Shown here: one piece after another, positions 1-7,014 of the stretch | Position numbering within the stretch: position 1 is the stretch's first letter | Layout of the letters: the number at the start of each line of letters is the position of its first letter | Source: Streptomyces varsoviensis | GTDB lineage: Bacteria; Actinomycetota; Actinomycetes; Streptomycetales; Streptomycetaceae | Assembly (NCBI RefSeq): GCF_000718635.1 | Contig: NZ_JOBF01000013.1 | Coordinates: 62,001-126,000, forward strand | DNA: 64,000 nt | Reading direction: 5' to 3' | Made by a program: the position numbers and the translations under genes | Notes under the pieces: model-generated | Seen by the model: only the letters and a program-made list of their open reading frames with translations | Database searches by the model: none | What the model was told of the DNA's origin: nothing

Positions 1-491
1 CCGACGCCAAGAAGTCCGCCGAGGCGGCCGCCCGCAAGCAGGCCGCCAAGGACGCGCAGGCCAAGAAGGACGCCGCGGACGAGAAGGCCAAGAAGGAAGC
101 CGAGGAGAAGGCGAAGAAGGAGCACGAGGAGAAGGAGAAGGAGACCAGCCGTTCCGGCGGTCACGACGACGTCTCCAACCTCTCCGTCAAGGGCTCCTAC
201 ACCGTCGCCGAGGTCAAGGCCATGGCGCAGCAGATCGTCCCGGCCGACCAGTTCCAGTGCTTCAGCAACATCGTGAACCACGAGTCCACCTGGAACTACA
301 AGGCCGTCAACGCCTCCTCCGGCGCGTACGGGCTCGTGCAGGCGCTGCCCGGTTCCAAGATGTCCTCCGTGGGCGCCGACTGGCAGACCAATCCGGCCAC
401 GCAGATCAAGTGGGGCCTCAGCTACATGAACACCACCTACCACAGCCCGTGCGGCGCGTGGGCGTTCTGGCAGGCCAACAACTACTACTAG
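1..491 (+). CDS. Transglycosylase SLT-fold protein, C-terminal part (5' truncated)
   Basis: The frame is open from the left edge (reading from base 3) to the TAG at 489-491, giving at least 162 residues. The visible N-terminal part is a Lys/Ala/Glu-rich probable coiled coil or wall-spanning linker. The C-terminal 90 or so residues carry an SLT/lysozyme-like fold with HESTW, whose Glu is the likely catalytic acid, followed by SGAYGLVQALPGSKM and two Cys (QCFSN and SPCGAW) that could form a disulfide. This matches small secreted Streptomyces transglycosylase-like proteins acting on peptidoglycan. The signal peptide and start are outside the window. Catalytic activity is inferred from the fold only. 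Confidence 0.8.
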   Translation, partial: DAKKSAEAAARKQAAKDAQAKKDAADEKAKKEAEEKAKKEHEEKEKETSRSGGHDDVSNLSVKGSYTVAEVKAMAQQIVPADQFQCFSNIVNHESTWNYKAVNASSGAYGLVQALPGSKMSSVGADWQTNPATQIKWGLSYMNTTYHSPCGAWAFWQANNYY

Positions 492-513
492 GCCGCTCTG
501 CCACCATCACTCG

Positions 514-539
514 GCCCCCGACCTCAACCGGTCGGGGGC
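514..539 (+). terminator. Intrinsic terminator after the transglycosylase gene
   Basis: A perfect 10-bp stem (514-523 with 530-539, GCCCCCGACC arm) closes a 6-nt loop, starting 22 bases after the stop codon. It lacks a long T tract, as is common in Streptomyces. Confidence 0.75.
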
Positions 540-635
540 TTACGTGTGTCTACAGGGGAGACACCTGCCGTGCCCGAGGCCAGGTCACGGGTAACGTCGA
601 CCCGTATGGCCGCGGGGATGGGGTAGAGGAAGAGA

Positions 636-2177
636 ATGTCCAGATTGCCAGAGTGGGTCGGCGGCTTGGGGGCCGGTCTGTCGCGGCTCGCCGAGCGGTT
701 GGACCAGCGGCGCAGGGAGGCGTCCGAGGACGCCGAGCTGGGGCCGCCCGACCGGGAGGACCCCGGATACGGGGCCGAGCGCGGATACGGAGCCGAGGGC
801 GCGTACGAGCGTGAGCGCGCGGGTTCCGCGGCGCCGGACCGTACGGGCGCCTCCGCCGAGCCGCCCCAGGGCCCCGGCGAAGAGCCGCGGCCGCGGGGCG
901 CCGGGTGGGAGAAGGACCGGGACCGCACGGGCCCGGCCGCTGATGCGCCACGAGGCGACGCCGAGCCGCACGAACCGGAACACGTTCCCCCGCCGCCCGC
1001 CTACGCCCCGGCCATAGCGCCCCGGCCGGACCCGGTCGCCGCCGTCCCCTGGGGCGTGCGGGTGGCCGCCGAGGTCGGCTGGCGGATGCTGGTGCTGGCG
1101 GGCGCGGTATGGGTGCTGATGAAGGTCATCAGCGATGTCCAGCTCGTGGTGCTCTCGTTCGTCGCCGGACTGCTCATCACGGCGCTGCTCCAGCCGACCG
1201 TGGCGCGGCTGAAGCGGCGCGGCGTGCCGCGCGGCCTCGCCACCGCCACCGTCTTCATCGGCGGCTTCGTCATCATGGGCCTGGTCACCTGGTTCGTGGT
1301 GTGGCAGGTGACGGAGAACATCGACGACCTCACGTCCAAGGTGCAGCACGGCATCACGGATCTGAAGCACTCGCTGCTCAACAGCCCGTTCCATGTCACC
1401 GAGGACCAGATCAACAACATCGCCGACAACCTGAGCAAGGCCATCGGCAGCAACACCAAGGACATCACCTCGGCGGGCCTGGAGGGCGTTCAGGTCGTCA
1501 TCGAGATGTTCACCGGCATCCTGCTGACGATGTTCTCCACTCTCTTCCTGCTCTACGACGGGCCGAAGATCTGGGGCTGGCTGCTCAAGCTGCTGCCCGG
1601 CGCCGCCCGCGAAGGCGTCGCGGGCGCGGGGCCGCGGGCGTGGGCGACGCTCACCGCCTACGTGCGCGGCACGGTGATAGTGGCGCTGATCGACGCGATA
1701 GCCATCGGCATCGGGATCTACTTCCTGGAAGTGCCCATGGCGGTGCCGCTGGCCGTGTTCATCTTCCTGTTCGCGTTCATCCCGATGGTCGGCGCGGTCG
1801 TCTCGGGCGCCCTCGCGGTGATCGTGGGGCTGGTGACGCACGGGGTGTTCACGGCGGCGATGGTGCTCGTGGTGGTCCTGGCCGTGCAGCAGATCGAGGG
1901 CCACGTCCTGCAGCCCTTCATCCTGGGGCGCGCGGTGCGCGTCCACCCGCTGGCCGTGGTCCTCGGCGTCGCGACGGGCTCGCTGATCGCGGGCATCGGC
2001 GGCGCGGTGGTCGCGGTGCCGCTGGTCGCGGTGACGAACACGGTGGTCGGCTATCTGCGCGCGTACTCCAAGGAGCAGGCGCTGCGCGCGGCCCCGGCGA
2101 CGCACGCGCCGGCGGCGGGGGAGGGCCGGGCCTCGGCGCCGGCCGACCGGGTCGGAGCAGGGGGGACGCGGGAGTAG
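636..2177 (+). CDS. AI-2E family transporter (PerM/YdiK-like membrane protein)
   Basis: This 513-residue protein has a charged, disordered N-terminal region (about residues 1-140, rich in Pro, Glu and Arg, with a repeated GYGAE) and then 7-8 hydrophobic segments typical of the AI-2E transporter family, such as VGWRMLVLAGAVWVLMKVI, the paired helices after LLQPTVARLKRRG, and the conserved HVLQPFILG near the end. The family includes exporters and Na+/H+ antiporters, so the substrate here cannot be predicted. The ATG at 636 follows a purine-rich GAGGAAG about 7 nt upstream. The long N-terminal extension makes it bigger than the usual 350-residue members, as in other Streptomyces copies. Confidence 0.85.
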   Translation: MSRLPEWVGGLGAGLSRLAERLDQRRREASEDAELGPPDREDPGYGAERGYGAEGAYERERAGSAAPDRTGASAEPPQGPGEEPRPRGAGWEKDRDRTGPAADAPRGDAEPHEPEHVPPPPAYAPAIAPRPDPVAAVPWGVRVAAEVGWRMLVLAGAVWVLMKVISDVQLVVLSFVAGLLITALLQPTVARLKRRGVPRGLATATVFIGGFVIMGLVTWFVVWQVTENIDDLTSKVQHGITDLKHSLLNSPFHVTEDQINNIADNLSKAIGSNTKDITSAGLEGVQVVIEMFTGILLTMFSTLFLLYDGPKIWGWLLKLLPGAAREGVAGAGPRAWATLTAYVRGTVIVALIDAIAIGIGIYFLEVPMAVPLAVFIFLFAFIPMVGAVVSGALAVIVGLVTHGVFTAAMVLVVVLAVQQIEGHVLQPFILGRAVRVHPLAVVLGVATGSLIAGIGGAVVAVPLVAVTNTVVGYLRAYSKEQALRAAPATHAPAAGEGRASAPADRVGAGGTRE

Positions 2178-2201
2178 CGGCCGGGCGGCCTCTCCCGGAC
2201 G

Positions 2202-2395
2202 CCGGGCGGGGCCGCCCCACGGTACGTACGGTCGTACGCACCGGGCGGGGCCGTCCCACGGTACGTACGGTCGTACGCGGGCCGGGCCGTCACGCGCGCG
2301 AAGCCGTACGTACGGACGCGAAACCGTACGGACGCGCACGGAGCCGTACGGGTGCGCACGGAGCCGTACGGGCGCGAAGCCGCATACGGCCGGGC
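2202..2395. repeat. CGTACGG-rich intergenic tandem repeats
   Basis: Two 39-bp units (2202-2240 and 2241-2279) differ at only two positions and contain GGTACGTACGGTCGTACG. They are followed by four to five shorter units of about 20 bp with the core GCCGTACGG (about 2310-2395). The repeats lie between the convergent AI-2E and ahpD genes. No gene is supported here; long open frames across it are GC-bias artefacts. Confidence 0.8.
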
Positions 2396-2421
2396 CGGCT
2401 GAGGTCGTACGTACGCGAAAA

Positions 2422-2460
2422 GGGGCGGTCCCGCCAGCGGTGTGCTGGTGGGACCGCCCC
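2422..2460 (-). terminator. Terminator of ahpCD
   Basis: A 17-bp stem (2422-2438 with 2444-2460, one G-U pair, 5-nt loop) is followed on the minus strand by TTTT. It lies 33 bases past the ahpD stop and may also stop read-through from the convergent AI-2E gene. Confidence 0.85.
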
Positions 2461-2492
2461 ACGCCCCTCGACATGGCGCCGTACGCGGCCCG

Positions 2493-3026
2493 TCAGCCGT
2501 TCAGCACGGCCTCGGAGTCGAGCGTGGCGCCGACGGCCTGCAGGACGGCGGCGATCTTGAACGCCTCCTGAATCGTCTCGCGGTCGACGCCGGCCTTGCG
2601 GAGCACCTGCTCGTGCGAGTCGAGGCACATGCCGCAGCCGTTGATCGCGGAGACCGCGAGCGACCACAGCTCGAAGTCGGCCTTCTCCACGCCCGGGTTG
2701 CCGATGACGTTCATCCGCAGGCCCGCGCGCAGGTTGCCGTACTCCGGGTCCGACAGCAGGTGCCGGGTCCGGTAGTAGACGTTGTTCATCGCCATGATGG
2801 CGGCGGCCGACTTGGCCGCGGTGTACGCCTCCGGGGAGAGGTTGGCCTTGGCCTCCGGCTCCAGCTCCGTGAGCACGCGCGGCGAGCGCGAGGCGATGGC
2901 GCAGGCCAGCACCGTGCCCCAGAGCTGCTGCTTGGGCAGCTCGGAGTTGCCGATCACCGAACCGAGGTTCAGCTTCAGGTCCTTGGCGAAGTCCGGTATG
3001 GCGGACTTCAGTTCATCGAGAGCCAT
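2493..3026 (-). CDS. ahpD: Alkyl hydroperoxide reductase AhpD
   Basis: This 177-residue carboxymuconolactone-fold protein has the redox CxxC of AhpD at Cys131-Gly-Met-Cys134, followed by LDSHE (His138). The length and cysteine positions match mycobacterial AhpD. In that system AhpD, reduced through lipoamide, re-reduces AhpC. The gene lies 6 bp downstream of ahpC on the same strand, so the two are co-transcribed from the oxyR-ahpC divergent promoter region and end at the hairpin at 2422-2460. The start is ATG. Confidence 0.96.
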   Translation of the reverse strand: MALDELKSAIPDFAKDLKLNLGSVIGNSELPKQQLWGTVLACAIASRSPRVLTELEPEAKANLSPEAYTAAKSAAAIMAMNNVYYRTRHLLSDPEYGNLRAGLRMNVIGNPGVEKADFELWSLAVSAINGCGMCLDSHEQVLRKAGVDRETIQEAFKIAAVLQAVGATLDSEAVLNG

Positions 3027-3032
3027 TCCTGG

Positions 3033-3587
3033 TCACTCGCCCGCGAGCAGCGCGACCGGGTCGAGGGTGTCCTCGCCCTTGGTCCAGTTGCAGGGGCACA
3101 GCTCGTCGGTCTGGAGCGCGTCGAGGACCCGCAGGACCTCCTTGGGGTTACGGCCCACGGAACCGGCGGTCACCATCGTGAACTGGATCTCGTTGTTCGG
3201 GTCGACGATGAAGACGGCGCGCTGCGCGAAGCCGTCCTCGCCCTCGACGCCGCAGTCGCGCATGAGGTCGTGCTTGGAGTCGGCGAGCATCGGGAAGGGC
3301 AGGTCGCGCAGGTCGGCGTGGTCCTTGCGCCAGGCGTGGTGCACGAACTCGGAGTCGCCGGAGACGCCGAGGATCTGCGCGTCGCGGTCGGCGAACTCGT
3401 CGTTCAGCTTGCCGAACGCGGCGATCTCGGTCGGGCACACGAAGGTGAAGTCCTTCGGCCAGAAGAAGACGACCTTCCACTTGCCCTCGTAGGTCTTCTG
3501 GTCGATCTGCGCGAAGGCCTTGTCCGCGTCGAGGTCCACGCAGGCGGTCAGGTCGAACTCGGGGAACTTGTCACCGACAGTGAGCAC
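3033..3587 (-). CDS. ahpC: Peroxiredoxin AhpC
   Basis: This 184-residue 2-Cys peroxiredoxin is read from the GTG at 3587, chosen because AAGGAGA lies just upstream and because MLTVGDKFPEF is the usual AhpC N-terminus; a longer open frame upstream to 3671 is not needed. The peroxidatic cysteine is Cys51 in FTFVCPTE, and the C-terminal DELCPCNW supplies the resolving cysteine(s) Cys164/Cys166. It reduces H2O2 and organic peroxides with AhpD as reductant. It is divergent from oxyR and heads the ahpC-ahpD operon. Confidence 0.97.
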   Translation of the reverse strand: MLTVGDKFPEFDLTACVDLDADKAFAQIDQKTYEGKWKVVFFWPKDFTFVCPTEIAAFGKLNDEFADRDAQILGVSGDSEFVHHAWRKDHADLRDLPFPMLADSKHDLMRDCGVEGEDGFAQRAVFIVDPNNEIQFTMVTAGSVGRNPKEVLRVLDALQTDELCPCNWTKGEDTLDPVALLAGE

Positions 3588-3721
3588 GCGCTCTCCTTCA
3601 GACTTGCTGAGGAAACCCGTTACAGGAGTTTCCTGAGGGTTGGACGAGAGCCACAGTGCCACAAGAGGCATTGATCAGTGAAATAGCTAGACTGTGTGTT
3701 GTTGATCGGAGGTAGTTATCA
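3588..3721. promoter_or_regulatory. oxyR-ahpC divergent control region
   Basis: This 134-bp gap separates the divergent ahpC and oxyR starts and must hold both promoters and the OxyR site. It has a short AT-rich stretch around 3672-3720 (GATCAGTGAAATAGCTAG and a TAGCTA palindrome) and the oxyR ribosome site GGAGG at about 3709. OxyR control of ahpCD from this arrangement is established in streptomycetes; the exact operator was not pinned down here. Confidence 0.6.
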
Positions 3722-4678
3722 GTGACAGCGTCCACGACGCCGGGAAGCAGACCCCGGCAGCCCAGCCTCGCCCAGCTCCGGGCCTTCGCCGCCGTCGCCG
3801 AGCACCTGCACTTCCGTGACGCCGCGGCCGACATCGGCATGAGCCAGCCCGCCCTCTCCGGCGCGGTCTCCGCCCTGGAGGAGGTCCTCGGGGTCCAGCT
3901 ACTAGAGCGTACGACCCGGAAGGTGCTGCTCAGTCCGGCGGGCGAGCGGCTGGCGGCCCGCGCCCGCACCGTCCTCGACGCCGTCGGCGCGCTGATCGAG
4001 GAGGCGGACGCGGCGCGCGCGCCCTTCACCGGGCCGCTGCGGCTCGGCGTGATCCCCACCGTGGCGCCGTACCTGCTGCCGACCGTACTGCGCCTGGTCC
4101 ACGACGCCTATCCCGCGCTCGACCTCCAGGTCCACGAGGAGCAGACCGCCTCCCTCCTCGACGGGCTCGCCCACGGCCGGCTCGACCTGCTGCTCCTCGC
4201 CGTGCCGCTCGGCGCGCCCGGCACCACCGAGCTGCCGCTCTTCGACGAGGACTTCGTGCTCGTCATGCCCCACGAACACTGGCTCGCCGGGCGCGGCGAC
4301 ATCCCGCGCGAGGCGCTCAAGGAACTCGACCTGCTCCTCCTCGACGAGGGCCACTGCCTGCGCGACCAGGCCCTCGACGTCTGCCGGGAGGCGGGCCGCA
4401 CGGCCGGCGCCGCCGTCACCACCAGCGCCGCGGGCCTCGCCACGCTGGTCCAACTCGTCGGCGGCGGGCTCGGCGTGACGCTGCTGCCGCGCACGGCGCT
4501 GCGCGTGGAGACCGACCGCAACGACCAGCTCACCACGGGCTGCTTCGCGGACCCGGCGCCGTCCCGCCGGATCGCGCTGGTCATGCGCTCCGGGGCCGCG
4601 CGCCAGGGGGAGTTCGAGGAACTGGCGGCGGCGCTGCGGGAGGCGCTGCGCGAACTGCCGGTGCGGATAGCGGCTTGA
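3722..4678 (+). CDS. oxyR: Hydrogen-peroxide sensing regulator OxyR (LysR family)
   Basis: This 318-residue LysR-type regulator has an N-terminal winged HTH (about residues 15-75, LAQLRAFAAVAEH ... SQPALSGAVS) and a periplasmic-binding-like effector domain. It carries the redox pair of OxyR, Cys212 in GHCLRDQAL and Cys221, with the same 9-residue spacing as E. coli Cys199/Cys208. That distinguishes it from generic LysR proteins. The GTG start at 3722 has GGAGG upstream. It is divergent from ahpC, its expected target, and may also act on the catalase gene 11 kb away. Confidence 0.95.
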   Translation: MTASTTPGSRPRQPSLAQLRAFAAVAEHLHFRDAAADIGMSQPALSGAVSALEEVLGVQLLERTTRKVLLSPAGERLAARARTVLDAVGALIEEADAARAPFTGPLRLGVIPTVAPYLLPTVLRLVHDAYPALDLQVHEEQTASLLDGLAHGRLDLLLLAVPLGAPGTTELPLFDEDFVLVMPHEHWLAGRGDIPREALKELDLLLLDEGHCLRDQALDVCREAGRTAGAAVTTSAAGLATLVQLVGGGLGVTLLPRTALRVETDRNDQLTTGCFADPAPSRRIALVMRSGAARQGEFEELAAALREALRELPVRIAA

Positions 4679-4714
4679 CGGGCTGGATAGCGGCCTGACG
4701 GGTGATCAGTGCTC

Positions 4715-5461
4715 TCAAGGGCGCCGGTTGTGGACGCCCGGGGTGTAGCCGAACGCGCGGCGGAAGACGTCGATGAAGGCGCTGGTCGAGGCCCAGCCGC
4801 AGCGGTGCGCGACGGCGGTCACCGGCATGTCGTCGGCGAGCATACGCAGCGCGTGGTAAAGGCGGAGCTGGGTGCGCCACTGCGGGAACGTCATGCCCAG
4901 CTCGCGACGGAACAGCCGGCTGAGCGTGCGCTCGCCGCCCCCGGTCGCGCTGCCCAGCTCGGCCAGCGTGCGCGGGTCGTCGGGGCGGCGGCGCAGCAGG
5001 TCGCAGACGGCCGCGAGACGCGGGTCGGAGGGTGTGGGCAACTGGACGAGCTGCTGGGGCGAGGCGCGCAACTGGTCGAGGAGGACCGCGCGCAGCCGGG
5101 CCCGCTCGGGGCTCTCGTCGTGCGGGCCGGCGGTGTACGCGAGGATCAGCTCGCGCAGCAGCGGGCTGACGGTGAGGACGGTGGGTGAGTCGAGGCCCAG
5201 GGGGTTGGTGTCGGGCTCCAGGCCGAGCAGGTGCAACGCGAGGTGGCCGTAGGCGCGGTGGGCGTGCACGCAGCCCGCGGGGACCCAGATCGCGCGGGTC
5301 CCGGGGGCGAAGCAGGTGCCGGCCTCGGTGGTGACGGCCAGCACGCCGGAGCCCGCGTAGACGATCTGGTGCTCGTCGTGGCGGTGCGCGTCGACCTCCT
5401 CCCCGGGCGCCATGGACTGGGCGCGGGTCGGGGCCACGGAAAGGTGGCGGATCTTCGGCAT
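4715..5461 (-). CDS. AraC-family transcriptional regulator with cupin sensor
   Basis: From the ATG at 5461 this is a 248-residue protein. The N-terminal half is a cupin-type AraC binding domain (HRHDEHQIVYAGSGVL, then WVPAGCVHAHRAYG) and the C-terminal 100 residues form the double HTH (TLAELG ... ERTLSRLFRRELGM ... CGWASTSAFIDVFRRAFGYTP). An in-frame ATG at 5506 is possible, but family alignments favour MPKIRHLS. It lies head-to-head with an MFS efflux gene, so it probably controls that transporter. The inducer is unknown. Confidence 0.88.
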   Translation of the reverse strand: MPKIRHLSVAPTRAQSMAPGEEVDAHRHDEHQIVYAGSGVLAVTTEAGTCFAPGTRAIWVPAGCVHAHRAYGHLALHLLGLEPDTNPLGLDSPTVLTVSPLLRELILAYTAGPHDESPERARLRAVLLDQLRASPQQLVQLPTPSDPRLAAVCDLLRRRPDDPRTLAELGSATGGGERTLSRLFRRELGMTFPQWRTQLRLYHALRMLADDMPVTAVAHRCGWASTSAFIDVFRRAFGYTPGVHNRRP

Positions 5462-5515
5462 AGATTGGCACTTTATTGGAAGTGCGCCATGTGGTGCCGT
5501 GGCCACGATGAGGCC
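5462..5515. promoter_or_regulatory. AraC/MFS divergent promoter with imperfect dyad
   Basis: Only 54 bp separate the two divergent starts. They include an inverted repeat, TTGGCACTT (about 5465-5473) facing AAGTGCGCCA (about 5480-5489), in an AT-richer patch. It is a reasonable operator for the AraC-type regulator but has not been tested. Confidence 0.4.
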
Positions 5516-6763
5516 ATGACGACCACAGCGCCCTCACCTGCCCCACCCGGCCGCCGGCCCATCACGCTGCTGTCCCTGGGACACGCCTGTGTGGACATCT
5601 ACCAGGGCGCGGTGGCCGCCCTGGTGCCGTTCTTCGTCTCCGAGCGCGCCTATACCTACGCCGCCGCCTCCGGCATCGTCCTCGCCGCCTCCCTGCTGTC
5701 CTCCGTCGTCCAGCCGCTGTTCGGGGCCCTCGTCGACAAGTGGGCCATGCCCTGGCTGCTGCCGGTCAGCACGCTGCTGGGCGGCGCCGGGGTCGCCCTC
5801 GCCGGGGTCGGCGGCTCGTACGCCCTCACGCTCGCGGCCGTCGCCGTTTCCGGGGTCGGCATCGCCGCGTACCACCCGGAGGCCGCCCGCGTGGCGCGCG
5901 ACGCCAGCGGCGGCAGCCATACCGCGATGGGCTGGTTCTCCCTCGGCGGCAACGTCGGCTTCGCCGCCGCGCCCCTGATGGTCTCGGCCGTCATCGCCAC
6001 CGGCGGGCTGCACGCCTCGCCCCTGCTGGTCGTCCCCGCGCTCGCCGGCGCGGCGCTGTGCGTGGCCGCGCTGCGCGGCGCGCGGGCCCCCGGCGCGGCG
6101 GACGGCGGCCGGGCCCGTACGGAGGCCGCCGCCGGCCGGGACGACTGGGCGTCCTTCGCGAAGCTGTCGGGGGCCGTCGTGTGCCGCTCGATCGTCTTCG
6201 TCGGGCTCGGCGCGTTCATCTCGCTGTACGCGAGCCGGCGCACCGGCGGCGGTGATGTCGCGGGCACGGCCGCGCTGTTCGTGCTCTACCTCGGCGGCGC
6301 GGTGGGCACCGTGGCCGGCGGGCGGCTGGCCACCCGGTACGGGCGGGTGCCGGTCGTCCGGTGGTCGTACGCCCTGTGCGTGCCGGCCGTGGCCGGCGTG
6401 GTGTTCGTGCCGGGGCCGGCGCTCTTCGTGTTCACCGCGCTGACCTCGGCCGGGCTGTATGTGCCGTTCTCCCTGCACATCACCCTCGGCCAGGACTATC
6501 TGCCGCGGCGCGTGGGCACCGCGGGCGGCGTCACGCTGGGGCTGGCCGTCAGCGTCGGCGGCGTCGCCAGCCCGGTCATCGGCGCGCTCGCCGACGCCGT
6601 GTCCCTGCGGGCGGCTCTCGCGCCGCTGATCGCCCTGCCGGCCGTCGGGTGGCTCCTGCTGCGTACCTTGAGGGAGCCCGAACTGCCGGGCACGGTCCCC
6701 GGGCAGCCGCCGTCGGCCCCGGCACCGCCGGACCCCGCCGCCGACGCCGCGGCTCGTTCCTGA
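5516..6763 (+). CDS. MFS transporter, fosmidomycin-resistance (Fsr)-like
   Basis: This 415-residue protein has 12 hydrophobic segments. The N-terminal GHACVDIYQGAVAALVPFFV matches the Fsr/fosmidomycin-resistance branch of the major facilitator family, and PLFGALVDKW is a loop 2-3 motif A variant. The ATG at 5516 is used because it starts immediately before the first membrane segment; its ribosome site (GATGAGG) is weak. It lies divergent to an AraC-family regulator. Drug or small-molecule export is inferred; the substrate is unknown. Confidence 0.87.
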   Translation: MTTTAPSPAPPGRRPITLLSLGHACVDIYQGAVAALVPFFVSERAYTYAAASGIVLAASLLSSVVQPLFGALVDKWAMPWLLPVSTLLGGAGVALAGVGGSYALTLAAVAVSGVGIAAYHPEAARVARDASGGSHTAMGWFSLGGNVGFAAAPLMVSAVIATGGLHASPLLVVPALAGAALCVAALRGARAPGAADGGRARTEAAAGRDDWASFAKLSGAVVCRSIVFVGLGAFISLYASRRTGGGDVAGTAALFVLYLGGAVGTVAGGRLATRYGRVPVVRWSYALCVPAVAGVVFVPGPALFVFTALTSAGLYVPFSLHITLGQDYLPRRVGTAGGVTLGLAVSVGGVASPVIGALADAVSLRAALAPLIALPAVGWLLLRTLREPELPGTVPGQPPSAPAPPDPAADAAARS

Positions 6764-6828
6764 ACCGCGGCGGCGGGGCGGGGCGGGGTGCGGGCCCCGC
6801 TCGGGGCCGGGACCCGGGGCCGGGATCG

Positions 6829-6988
6829 TACGGGCGGCGGGCCGCGTTCCGAGTCCGGCCGGTGTCAGTACGGGCGGAATGCCGCGTTCCGAGGTTCGAC
6901 CGTCGTCCGTACGGGCGGAGGGCCGCGTTCCGGCTTCGGCCGGTGTCCGTACGGGCGGTGGACCGCGTTCAGGCCCGGCCAGTGTCCG
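6829..6988. repeat. Four tandem ~40-bp repeats between convergent genes
   Basis: Units at 6829-6868, 6869-6909, 6910-6949 and 6950-6988 each begin TACGGGCGG, continue with a GCCGCGTTCCG-like segment and end with GGTGTCCG or a variant. A partial fifth unit follows at 6989. They occupy the gap between the MFS and FtsX-permease genes. No coding capacity is supported. Confidence 0.85.
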
Positions 6989-7014
6989 TACGGGGCCCCG
7001 CGCCCGTACGTCCC

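Noticed and set aside
585..2474. Very long open frames antisense to the AI-2E gene, and similar ones antisense to many genes (for example 6361-10215 and 12194-15481)
   Set aside because: They mirror the codon positions of the real gene on the other strand, have Arg/Pro/Ala-rich sequence without domains, and lack ribosome sites. They are GC-bias artefacts.
3588..3671. N-terminal extension of AhpC to an upstream ATG at 3671
   Set aside because: The GTG at 3587 has an AAGGAGA ribosome site and gives the conserved 184-residue length; the extension lacks homology and covers the promoter.
6829..6988. CRISPR array
   Set aside because: The ~40-bp units are contiguous without variable spacers, and no cas genes are present.
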